A stretch of DNA of 13,232 nucleotides from positions 1 through 13,232 of the forward strand of contig CAYGTK010000118.1 of assembly GCA_964352775.1 (NCBI GenBank), given 5' to 3'. Below are positions 6,479 through 13,232 of the stretch, one piece after another. The notes under the pieces are model-generated. The model was not told where the DNA came from. It ran no database searches and saw nothing but the letters and a program-made list of their open reading frames with translations. A program made the translations under genes and the position numbers. The first letter of the stretch is position 1. The number at the start of each line of letters is the position of its first letter. The DNA is from CAYGTK01 sp964352775 (GTDB lineage Bacteria; Bacteroidota; Bacteroidia; Chitinophagales; CAIOSU01).

Positions 6479-7755
6479 CTTGGAAAGAAAGAGATAGAGC
6501 GGTAGTTTGGCATCCTTTTACCCAAATGAAAACATCGGGAGATGCCATCCCAATAGTAAAAGGGGAAGGTGTTTATCTGATAGACGACAAGGGCAATAAG
6601 TACCTCGATGCTATCTCATCTTGGTGGACGAGTTTGCATGGGCACGGTCATCCTTATATTGCTGAAAAGATAGCCGAGCAGGCCAAGAATTTGGAGCATG
6701 TGATGTTCGCTGGCTTCACCCATCCACCAGCAATTGAGTTGGCAGAACGGTTGATTGAGATCTTACCTACTGAGATTACCAAGATATTTTATTCTGACAA
6801 TGGATCAACCTCTACAGAGGTAGCTCTTAAGATGTGTTTCCAGTATTGGCATAATCATGGGCAGGCCAAGAGCCGAGTAATAGCATTTGAGAACAGCTAC
6901 CACGGTGACACTTTTGGTGCAATGGCTGTAAGTGCGCGGGATGCGTATACAGCTCCTTTCCAGCAAAATCTGTTTGAGGTATATACTATCCCCGTTCCAA
7001 ATGGGGATAATTTGGAGAAGTGTTTGGAGGAGCTAGAGAAACACCTAGCTACTGGAGAAGTAGCCTCCATCATTTTTGAGCCACTAGTTCAAGGCGCTGG
7101 CTGCATGCATATGTATTCGCCTAAAGAATTAGATGCCATTATTAAATTAGCGCACCAGCACAAAGCTTTAGTGATAGCTGATGAAGTAATGACTGGCTTT
7201 GGCCGCACGGGTACGCTGTTCGCTAGTGATCAACTGGAACATAAGCCAGACATCATGTGCCTCTCTAAAGGACTAACAGGAGGCACTATGGCCTTGGGAG
7301 TAACAGCTTGCACAGAAACCATCTACCAAGCCTTCTATGCTGATGATAAGTATAAGACCTTTTTCCATGGTCATTCCTTTACAGCCAATCCTTTAGCCTG
7401 TGTGGTCTCTTTGGCTAGTTTAGACCTCTTGCTTAAGGAAGACTGTAAAGACCGGATAAAGGCTGTTGCTGAGGCCCATAATAGCTTTTTGGAACGGATA
7501 AAGCATCATCCATTTGTTTCCCAACCTAGACAGATGGGAACAATAGTAGCTTTTGACCTGAAAACAGGGGAAGAAACTAGTTATTTCAATAGTGCTAGAG
7601 ATAGCATTTACGACCACTTCTTATCCAAAGGATTGCTCTTGCGCCCACTGGGTAACACCATTTATGTGCTTCCCCCATACTGCATCACGATCGAAGAATT
7701 GGAGAATATCTATTCTGAGATCATCAATTACCTAGATGCTCTAAAGATCAACTAG
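6475..7755 (+). CDS. bioA: Adenosylmethionine-8-amino-7-oxononanoate aminotransferase BioA
   Basis: Class III PLP aminotransferase that converts 8-amino-7-oxononanoate to 7,8-diaminononanoate, normally with SAM as amino donor. The 426 residues match the family (E. coli 429). Signatures: VWHPFTQM at 11-18 (start of BioA, distinguishing it from ornithine- or GABA-type relatives), SSWWTSLHGHGHP at 48-60, SDNGSTSTEVALKM at 107-120, SYHGDTFGAM at 141-150, IADEVMTGFGRTG with cofactor-binding Asp236, and MCLSKGLTGG with the Schiff-base Lys265. FFHGHSFTANPLAC at 296-309 is also typical. Tryptophans 50 and 51 correspond to the substrate-pocket pair that marks SAM-using BioA over the lysine-using BioK. 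It starts in an ATGA overlap with bioD and is the last gene of the operon. Its last 15 bases overlap the 3' end of the convergent comEC, with no terminator hairpin between them. Confidence 0.97.
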   Translation: MTWKERDRAVVWHPFTQMKTSGDAIPIVKGEGVYLIDDKGNKYLDAISSWWTSLHGHGHPYIAEKIAEQAKNLEHVMFAGFTHPPAIELAERLIEILPTEITKIFYSDNGSTSTEVALKMCFQYWHNHGQAKSRVIAFENSYHGDTFGAMAVSARDAYTAPFQQNLFEVYTIPVPNGDNLEKCLEELEKHLATGEVASIIFEPLVQGAGCMHMYSPKELDAIIKLAHQHKALVIADEVMTGFGRTGTLFASDQLEHKPDIMCLSKGLTGGTMALGVTACTETIYQAFYADDKYKTFFHGHSFTANPLACVVSLASLDLLLKEDCKDRIKAVAEAHNSFLERIKHHPFVSQPRQMGTIVAFDLKTGEETSYFNSARDSIYDHFLSKGLLLRPLGNTIYVLPPYCITIEELENIYSEIINYLDALKIN

Positions 7756-9846
7756 AAGCGCCCCTTCTTCTGTAATATCATATATTGGTAGGTTCAGCTG
7801 TTTGGCTTGTTCTTTCCAATTACTTCTTCGGTATGCTGTGTTAGATACATCAAGTATTATCAAGCTAGGTTGTATGTATTGAATTATAGTTGGGAGTTTA
7901 AGCGTGCTGTTCTTGGTTAGCAATAAGTAATCCACAGTTAGTTTACTTTCTCCTACGGTAGGCAGCTTCCAGCTTTTATCAACTATTGCTATTCGTTTTT
8001 TACCTGCTTGTAAAAAGTGGCCTTGTTTAAATAGCTTATAGGTTATTAGTGTGTCCTCTAATGGGTGGAGCTTCTTTTCGTTAATACCTAGTGCTATCCA
8101 ATGATCTTTCATAGCATAGGCCATTCCGAGTGTATCGGTCAATAGTTTTTCTGTAGCGAATAGTTGCAATTGCTTGCCTGTGTTTATAGCTACTGCTGTA
8201 TTCTTATTGGTATGGTAAATGAAAAGGTTCTGCTGTCGCTCTTGCTGAATATCTTTTACTGACCAAGTAATGGATAAGACCATGAGCACACCAAACGCTA
8301 TTACTAGTAACTTAGCCTTCTGCTTTATGAAGCCTAAGCCTGCTGAAGTAATTAGTGCATATAGTAAGACGACCTCCACATGAGAGATACTAATATTCTC
8401 TAACAGCGAATAGGGGAGGGAATTGATGGAGGAGATAGTGGTATTGAGGAATTGGATGAAATTATCGAGTCGTTCTCCAATCCAGAATGCCACAGGTTCA
8501 ATATTACTTGTTGCTAATAGGAGTAAACCACCTGGAAGGATGATAATACCCACTAGCGGAATGGCTATGCTATTGGTTAACAAGAAATAATTTGGGAATT
8601 GATGGAAGTAATATAGGCTTAGTGGAGTAGTAGCCAGCTGGGCAGCTACTGATACAGCTGTTAGTTCCCAAAAGTAGTTAACTATGGTATACTTAGGTTG
8701 CCACAAAGAGGCAATTGCTGGCTGAAAGACCAATATACCTGCTACGGCAGCGTAAGACAGTTGAAAGCCGACTTGGAACAAGCTATTAGGGTCGAGCAAT
8801 AAGACCACAATAGCTGAAGCGGCTAGCAGCTCATAGCTTCTTGGTTTACGAACGAACAGCTTACCCAGGGCCAAGAAGGAAAACATAATAGCTGCCCGCT
8901 GCACGGAAGGGGAGAGCCCTGTTAGTATTGCGTAAAGAATGACCGTAGTTATCAGAGTTATTGTCTTCACTTTACGTTCCCAAGGCTTTTTACCAAATGC
9001 TCCCAGCAGGAAGCTGACTATCAAATAGATGATTCCCACATGTAGTCCTGAAACAGCTAATAAATGGATGGCCCCTGCATTGGCATAGTCTTGATACAGA
9101 TCTTTATCTAGCGCATCTTTCTTACCTAATAACAAGGCTGTCATTACAGCTTTGCTACTTTCTGAAGAAATGTATTTGTTTATGCTAGCTTGAAACTGCC
9201 TCTGGGTGGAATAGATCGTCGCCCAAAACCAATTACCATTTCCACTTTCCAGCAACTGTTCTTGTTTATACCTCCAGAAAGTTCGATAGGCTATTTGCTG
9301 TTTATCTTGGTAGGATTTGTAATTGAATTGGTAAGGGTTCTTCGGTTCTTCTAGTAATTTCAATTTCGCTGGTCCTATAAGTAGATCGCCATATTGAAGG
9401 TCAGCCGTAGTTGCATCTTTTTGAACATAGAGTAACAGGTTTCCGTAGGTTGGAATCGTACTATCGGCTATCATCACAGCTTCCACTTCTGCGGAAATTC
9501 GGTAGCTTTTTGGTCGTTCTACAGGCTCATTAGTTACTCTAACTAATACCTGTTCAGCTTTAGCAAGATGTTGTTCGAAATGGTGAGGTGCTTGCTTGTA
9601 GTTGTCGGAATGATACTTGGCCGCAATACCTATGGAAAATACAGCGAGGAAAAGAATTGGGGCAAATGTGTAGCCTTGCAGTTTAAACCATTTAAAAGAA
9701 AGCATAGCTGCGGCAACAAGAAGAAAAGAGCTTACATAGATGAATCCACCATCAATAATAGGCAATACCTCACTAACAGCAACTCCTAAATAAAGGGCTA
9801 CGGCGGTAAAAAGAATAGGCAGCTTTTGTAACAAGTTGGATGTCAC
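7741..9846 (-). CDS. comEC: ComEC/Rec2 DNA-uptake channel protein
   Basis: Polytopic inner-membrane protein of natural transformation that passes single-stranded DNA into the cytoplasm. The 701 residues comprise N-terminal helices (about 8-75), a soluble DUF4131/OB-like domain (about 85-200), the Competence membrane domain (about 228-510) and a soluble C-terminal domain (about 535-701). Diagnostic motifs are AIHLLAVSGLHVG (259-271), TGLSPSVQRAAIMF (309-322) and DPNSLFQVGFQLSYAAVAGI (352-371). The C-terminal domain sits where Bacillus ComEC has a metallo-beta-lactamase nuclease, but no HxHxDH motif can be found; this degenerate form ending TEEGALLVDL is, as I recall, usual in Bacteroidota. The start is GTG at 9846, with TAG immediately before it in frame and GGTAG as weak ribosome-binding site; a TTG four codons later is the alternative. 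It is separated from the gene upstream by a strong terminator, so it needs its own promoter. No other competence gene is in the window. Confidence 0.95.
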   Translation of the reverse strand: MTSNLLQKLPILFTAVALYLGVAVSEVLPIIDGGFIYVSSFLLVAAAMLSFKWFKLQGYTFAPILFLAVFSIGIAAKYHSDNYKQAPHHFEQHLAKAEQVLVRVTNEPVERPKSYRISAEVEAVMIADSTIPTYGNLLLYVQKDATTADLQYGDLLIGPAKLKLLEEPKNPYQFNYKSYQDKQQIAYRTFWRYKQEQLLESGNGNWFWATIYSTQRQFQASINKYISSESSKAVMTALLLGKKDALDKDLYQDYANAGAIHLLAVSGLHVGIIYLIVSFLLGAFGKKPWERKVKTITLITTVILYAILTGLSPSVQRAAIMFSFLALGKLFVRKPRSYELLAASAIVVLLLDPNSLFQVGFQLSYAAVAGILVFQPAIASLWQPKYTIVNYFWELTAVSVAAQLATTPLSLYYFHQFPNYFLLTNSIAIPLVGIIILPGGLLLLATSNIEPVAFWIGERLDNFIQFLNTTISSINSLPYSLLENISISHVEVVLLYALITSAGLGFIKQKAKLLVIAFGVLMVLSITWSVKDIQQERQQNLFIYHTNKNTAVAINTGKQLQLFATEKLLTDTLGMAYAMKDHWIALGINEKKLHPLEDTLITYKLFKQGHFLQAGKKRIAIVDKSWKLPTVGESKLTVDYLLLTKNSTLKLPTIIQYIQPSLIILDVSNTAYRRSNWKEQAKQLNLPIYDITEEGALLVDL

Positions 9847-9850
9847 CTAC

Positions 9851-9877
9851 CAAACATAATAAAAAAGGCCCACGCAA
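9851..9877 (-). promoter_or_regulatory. Candidate comEC promoter overlapping a terminator
   Basis: On the minus strand TATGTTTG (9858 to 9851) fits the -7 consensus TAnnTTTG. A TTG (9877 to 9875) lies 16 bases upstream, close to but slightly under the usual spacing. The -33 half sits in the loop and stem edge of the terminator hairpin of the preceding gene. The start of transcription would fall at about 9844, at or just inside the GTG codon, which would make the message leaderless or move the start to the TTG at 9834. Consensus match only; no other promoter fits in the 73-base gap. Confidence 0.3.
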
Positions 9878-9893
9878 TTAGCGTGGGCCTTTT
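9861..9893 (-). terminator. Intrinsic terminator of the T9SS-exported protein gene
   Basis: Perfect 13-base-pair stem: AAAAGGCCCACGC (9863-9875) pairs with GCGTGGGCCTTTT (9881-9893) around the 5-base loop 9876-9880. The stem has a GC-rich core. Read on the minus strand, it is followed by a run of six T (9866 to 9861), the classic rho-independent layout. It starts 26 bases after the stop of the gene at 9920-12379. The opposite strand has only four T, so it may also stop plus-strand transcription weakly. Confidence 0.93.
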
Positions 9894-9919
9894 CAAATAG
9901 CTTAAAGGTAAGTTCTTAT

Positions 9920-12379
9920 CTATTGAACTGTAATACGTTTGGTAGTAGTGCCTTCATCTGCACTTACTTTCACAAAGTAGATGCCTGCACCCATTTCGCT
10001 AAGGTTTATGCTTAGTGAAGTACTAGCATTAACAGTACCAAGATTTTCTAATGCAACTTCTGCCCCCAACATATTGTGAACAGAGACTACCGCATTGTTT
10101 AACAACATGCCGTCTAACTGTACTTTAATAATACCATTAGATGGGTTAGGGAAAACAGAAACAACACCATCAAGTACATTTTCATTAATACTAACACCTA
10201 CTATCTCTACATCCTTACATGTAGTGGAAGGTGTTTGGCTAAATGGTGCATCATTGTAAACATTTGTAGCTGTTAAGCATACATTGTATACTCCGTTTGC
10301 AGTAAATAGGAATGAAGGATTAGCTGTTCCAGCGCCAAATCCATTGTCAAAAGTCCACTCCCAGTCTGTAGGTGAATACAATGACTCATCGGTAAATTGA
10401 ACCCTTCTATTTAGTCCTTCTACAGCAATTGAAAAGCTGAAATCTGCATCTGGCTCAGTGTTAACAATAACGTCACGATCTGCAGTACCAGTAAAGCCGG
10501 CACTATTTTCAGCTGAGTAACTCACTTGGTAAATACCACGTGCGGTAGTATTTATATTGTCAGTAGCCATAATAGATGCTGTAACATCACCTTCACGGCA
10601 ATCAAGTGCTGTTGCACCTGCATCAATATAAGTGTCACCCAAGTATACAAAGGCTGGGTTGTCACCAAGAACTGTAATGTCTGGAACTAATCCTGAGAAT
10701 ATTTGGTCAACAAAGTCTGCATCGGTATAAGAAATACCATCAACGTAAAGGAATCCTGCAGGATCACCAGCATCACCAGAAATGTTTGGTTGTGCAATTA
10801 CATATGGTAGAGAGTATGTACCACCAGACTCAAGACTTGTACGAGCCATAGTACCGAATACTGCAGAAGCTTCGATAGGTTCTCCTTTAGTCCAGTTGCG
10901 GCTTGGTGTAGCTAAGCCACTAGTTACATCAATAGCACGCATGTGGATGTCAGGAATTTCATTACTTCCACCAGAAAGGTTCGGGTCAGAGTCTAACCAG
11001 CTAATGAATACTTTTTCACCGTTAGGGCTAGTAGCAACTTGTGGGCGGTTATCCGAAGAAACTGCATCAGCACCTTGAGTAATATCACCACGCATGGTGA
11101 ATACAGTATCTAGTGCAATTGCTTGCCATTGGCAATCCAATGAAGTATCGTCGGTAATTCTTGTGAAATCATACATCGCCAAACCTGGGTCAGTACCACC
11201 AGTAGTTATAGCGTAATTCTGACCAGCACCACCAGAACCAACTAGTACTGCAAAGTGAGGATTACCATTTACATCTACAGCCATATCAGCTTCAAAACCA
11301 GTAGATGCCGGTAAACCTTGTGTTAACCTTGCTGCTAAGTCATCAAATTCGTCTAACTCTAAAGAGATAGGACCATTCCATGTAGTTCCTGCATCAGTAG
11401 TGTTGTAGAAGTGAACATCGAAATATTGCGTGTTATTGAAAGATGCATCAATATCACCTACAAAACCTATCCATCCTTCTTGTCCAGTTGGGTCAAATGC
11501 TATAGAGATAGCTGCGGCTTGAGATGTACCATCATCCGACTTGTCGAATGCTACTGGTATTTGTGTGTCTAATTCAAAATCTACATCGTTGGTAGTATCG
11601 TTCCATACTCCCTTGTAAACTAAGATGCCATTATAATCAAAAGTTTCGTCTGGAAGCTCAGTTGCTGACCAATCCACTGCCCAAAACACGCCAGGCTCAC
11701 CATTACACAATCCTCCTGGTATCAATACATCACCACCATTAGGTGTTTCGAAATTCTGTGTGAATGTGGTAGAGTCTCTGCTCAGCTCAGCAGCACCATA
11801 GAAAATACCTTCCCAAGTACCGTTTAGGTCGAACGGTAACCATGGACCTAGGTAAACTAAGCTCGCGCTATCAGGGTCAGTGTTTGCTGCGGGGTTATAA
11901 ATAGCACACTGTGGGAAACGACCTGCTAATGTATCTTGACTTGCAGATGGATTCAATACACTACTGTTCAATTCCCAAGTTGCTCCACCGTTGTAAGAAA
12001 CATCAAAACGATACATTCCAACATTCTCGTTAGGGAAAGGAATAGTGTCTTGAGGGTTAGTACGGTGAATAAAGGCTACTGTATTCAATTCATTGTTAGT
12101 ACAGATGCTTTTTACCTCACCATTAATAATGGTGAACAAGTTACCTGCAGTTCCTAATGGAGTGGTGGTAAGCATACGCTGACCGCCCTGCTGAGCTACT
12201 TGGTTCTGAACTAATTGTTTTTTGTATAAGTGAGAGTTCGTGAATGGAACGGGAATTTGACGTTCAAATCCATCTGTTCTTGTTTCAGCGCCCAATGCAC
12301 TTTGTGTTTGGGTATTGTTCTGAGCTATCATCGTAAGTGAGATAAAAGCTAAGACAACCCCGGTTAGTAACCTTTTCAT
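9920..12379 (-). CDS. Secreted multidomain protein with T9SS type A sorting domain; function unknown
   Basis: 819 residues. A Sec signal peptide (MKRLLTGVVLAFISLTMIAQ, cleavage near 19-20) takes it to the periplasm, and the C-terminal domain from about 738 (VSVFPNPSNGIIKVQL ... GAGIYFVKV ... KRITVQ) is a type IX secretion sorting domain, so it should be released or attached at the cell surface. The large N-terminal region (about 75-560) contains two Asp-box-like motifs, SYNGGATW (128-135) and NTTDAGTTW (326-334), as in BNR/sialidase-type beta-propellers, but no complete catalytic set is recognised. About residues 566-640 resemble a DUF5011 Ig-like domain (VYLGDTYIDAGATALD, then TDNINTTARGIYQVSYSAENSAG). 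About 645-725 is a PKD domain (VQFTDESLYSPTDWEWTFDNG, FLFTANGVYNVCLTATN). Acidic residues are abundant, as in calcium-binding exoproteins. It is flanked by a good promoter and a strong terminator, hence monocistronic. Structural, adhesive and glycan-binding roles are all possible. Confidence 0.92.
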   Translation of the reverse strand: MKRLLTGVVLAFISLTMIAQNNTQTQSALGAETRTDGFERQIPVPFTNSHLYKKQLVQNQVAQQGGQRMLTTTPLGTAGNLFTIINGEVKSICTNNELNTVAFIHRTNPQDTIPFPNENVGMYRFDVSYNGGATWELNSSVLNPSASQDTLAGRFPQCAIYNPAANTDPDSASLVYLGPWLPFDLNGTWEGIFYGAAELSRDSTTFTQNFETPNGGDVLIPGGLCNGEPGVFWAVDWSATELPDETFDYNGILVYKGVWNDTTNDVDFELDTQIPVAFDKSDDGTSQAAAISIAFDPTGQEGWIGFVGDIDASFNNTQYFDVHFYNTTDAGTTWNGPISLELDEFDDLAARLTQGLPASTGFEADMAVDVNGNPHFAVLVGSGGAGQNYAITTGGTDPGLAMYDFTRITDDTSLDCQWQAIALDTVFTMRGDITQGADAVSSDNRPQVATSPNGEKVFISWLDSDPNLSGGSNEIPDIHMRAIDVTSGLATPSRNWTKGEPIEASAVFGTMARTSLESGGTYSLPYVIAQPNISGDAGDPAGFLYVDGISYTDADFVDQIFSGLVPDITVLGDNPAFVYLGDTYIDAGATALDCREGDVTASIMATDNINTTARGIYQVSYSAENSAGFTGTADRDVIVNTEPDADFSFSIAVEGLNRRVQFTDESLYSPTDWEWTFDNGFGAGTANPSFLFTANGVYNVCLTATNVYNDAPFSQTPSTTCKDVEIVGVSINENVLDGVVSVFPNPSNGIIKVQLDGMLLNNAVVSVHNMLGAEVALENLGTVNASTSLSINLSEMGAGIYFVKVSADEGTTTKRITVQ

Positions 12380-12421
12380 ACCTGTTGCTATTTGGTTTAG
12401 TAGTTATAGAAAATGAAGACA

Positions 12422-12452
12422 CAAAATTAAGGTATTAGCCACACAAAGCAAA
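12422..12452 (-). promoter_or_regulatory. Bacteroidota-type promoter for the T9SS-exported protein gene
   Basis: On the minus strand TTTG (12452 to 12449), then 19 bases, then TAATTTTG (12429 to 12422). This is an exact fit to the Bacteroidota sigma factor consensus TTTG-N19-TAnnTTTG. Transcription should begin near 12415, leaving a leader of about 36 bases before the ATG at 12379. A second TTTG (12447 to 12444) is 14 bases from the -7 element and too close to be used. Confidence 0.65.
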
Positions 12453-12474
12453 GCCTGTGGTAACGAAACCTTAA
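12427..12474. repeat. Interrupted inverted repeat spanning the promoter
   Basis: TTAAGGT (12427-12433) is complementary to ACCTTAA (12468-12474). Inside it, TTA-G-CCACA (12435-12443) pairs with TGTGGTAA (12456-12463) apart from one bulged G, leaving a 12-base loop (12444-12455). The loop holds the -33 TTTG and the outer arm touches the -7 element. It could be an operator dyad or a stem-loop in the yidC 3' tail; no T run follows on either side, so a classical terminator is unlikely. Confidence 0.4.
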
Positions 12475-12519
12475 CATAGTCAATGTTATGACAGATATTT
12501 GACGAAAAGGGTTGCAACA

Positions 12520-12543
12520 AACGTTAAGAAAATTATTAACGTT
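12520..12543. repeat. Small perfect inverted repeat at the yidC stop codon
   Basis: AACGTTAA (12520-12527) and TTAACGTT (12536-12543) are exact inverted copies around an 8-base spacer. The right arm includes the yidC stop codon. The arms are AT-rich and no T run follows on the minus strand, so it would be at most a weak terminator or an RNA 3'-end structure. The palindrome GTTGCAAC (12511-12518) lies next to it. Confidence 0.35.
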
Positions 12544-13232
12544 TCTTCTTTTTACCCTTCTGATTTTGCTGCTGTTCCTTCTGAACTTGCTCTAAGCGCT
12601 GTATCCAACCGCTCTTTTTAGGAGCCTTAGTTTTGTTCTCTTGTATCTGCTTATGCAGCTTGTCTTCATCAATAAAGAATTTCTTAATTACCCATTGCTG
12701 ACCATAAGTGAACATGTTGGATAAGAAGTAGTAATACGTTAAAGCTGCTGGAAAACTGTTGAATACCGGAAGTAAGAAGATCGGGAAGATGTAAGGCATG
12801 TACTTCATTCCTGCCATTTGTGGACCGCCACCACCTGTCATTTGTTGATTAACAGAGGCGTAAAGTACCGAACTAACGGTCATAAGTAAGGTGAACAAAC
12901 TCACGTGGTCTCCATAAAAAGGAATATCTCCGCCAAATAACCAACTAGGGATGCTAGCAATAGAATCATAAGTGGAAAGGTCGTTTGCCCAAAGGAAGCT
13001 TTCCTGACGCAATTCTACTGAAGATGGAAAGAAATAGTACATCGATATCAATATCGGCATTTGCAGCACCATTGGTAAGCAGCCGCCTAGTGGGCTAACT
13101 CCTGCTTTGCTGTAAAGCTTCATTTGCTCGGTACCGAATTTTGTTTGGTCGTCGCCTAGTTTTTCTTTCAGCGCATCAAGCTCTGGCTTCAGAAGCTTCA
13201 TTTTTGCTGTAGATAAGTACGATCGGTAAGTA
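12536..13232 (-). CDS. yidC: Membrane protein insertase YidC (partial, N-terminus beyond right edge)
   Basis: Inserts and folds inner-membrane proteins, alone or with SecYEG. Only the C-terminal part, about 231 residues, is visible; the frame stays open to the right edge, reading TYRSYLSTAKMKLLKPEL at the front, which is the conserved cytoplasmic loop of YidC. An ATG at 13201 lies inside this conserved stretch and is not the start. Following signatures are GGCLPMVLQMPILISMYYFF (loop and transmembrane segment), ELRQESFLWANDLSTYDS, YGDHVSLFTLLMTVSSVLY, MKYMPYIFPIFLLPVFNSFPA and LTYYYFLSNMFTYGQQWVI. The cytoplasmic tail is strongly basic and ends KGKKKKR, as in YidC versions that bind ribosomes. 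The missing part should hold the first helix and the large periplasmic domain typical of Gram-negative YidC. It is followed on the same strand, after 156 bases, by the T9SS-exported protein gene, which has its own promoter. Confidence 0.96.
   Translation of the reverse strand, partial: TYRSYLSTAKMKLLKPELDALKEKLGDDQTKFGTEQMKLYSKAGVSPLGGCLPMVLQMPILISMYYFFPSSVELRQESFLWANDLSTYDSIASIPSWLFGGDIPFYGDHVSLFTLLMTVSSVLYASVNQQMTGGGGPQMAGMKYMPYIFPIFLLPVFNSFPAALTYYYFLSNMFTYGQQWVIKKFFIDEDKLHKQIQENKTKAPKKSGWIQRLEQVQKEQQQNQKGKKKKR

Noticed and set aside
13199..13201. ATG at 13201 as the start of yidC
   Set aside because: The conserved YidC sequence TYRSYLSTAK continues upstream in frame to the window edge, so this is an internal methionine.
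1..13232. CRISPR array, tRNA, insertion sequence, phage or toxin-antitoxin module
   Set aside because: No regularly spaced repeats, cloverleaf, transposase-like frame or terminal inverted repeats were seen; nearly all bases belong to recognised chromosomal genes.

Overview
This 13.2 kb window looks like chromosomal DNA from a member of the Bacteroidota, probably a Flavobacteriales-type bacterium. The evidence is a secreted protein with a type IX secretion (Por) C-terminal sorting domain, a Bacteroidota-style YidC with its GGCLPM and QESFLW signatures, a ComEC whose C-terminal domain lacks metal-binding residues, and several promoters of the Bacteroidota type (TTTG, about 19 bases, TAnnTTTG) instead of TTGACA/TATAAT. 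Base composition looks moderate, with no obvious compositional island. The genus cannot be fixed from the sequence alone.

Layout. Positions 1-3611 (minus strand) hold three co-directional genes: an SGNH/GDSL-type hydrolase with an N-terminal membrane segment, then a ferric-iron-binding lipoprotein, then an FbpB-type two-domain iron permease that runs off the left edge. The ATPase of this ABC importer is not in view. Positions 3612-3695 form a short divergent promoter region that contains a run of ten N (3682-3691), so the leader of the biotin operon is not fully known. Positions 3696-7755 (plus strand) hold a tight biotin operon, bioB-bioF-bioD-bioA, with a 3-base gap and then two ATGA overlaps. 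It encodes the four steps from pimeloyl-ACP/CoA to biotin. No bioC, bioH or bioG is present here, so pimeloyl synthesis must be encoded elsewhere.

Positions 7741-9846 (minus) encode ComEC, the DNA-uptake channel. Its 3' end overlaps the 3' end of bioA by 15 bases. Positions 9863-9893 hold a strong intrinsic terminator that closes the gene upstream on the minus strand. Positions 9920-12379 (minus) encode an 819-residue secreted multidomain protein: signal peptide, a large region with two Asp-box motifs, a DUF5011-like Ig fold, a PKD domain and a T9SS type A sorting domain. Its promoter is the clearest in the window. Positions 12536-13232 (minus) encode the C-terminal part of the membrane insertase YidC, cut by the right edge.

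Most of the window is recognisable housekeeping and accessory metabolism. I found no CRISPR array, tRNA, rRNA, insertion sequence, phage module or toxin-antitoxin pair, and no convincing new system. The points that most merit a second look are the uncharacterised T9SS-exported protein, the masked divergent bio control region with its repeated TTTGCC motif, the TTG-started permease lying in the same frame as the gene before it, and the promoter and terminator signals that overlap upstream of comEC.
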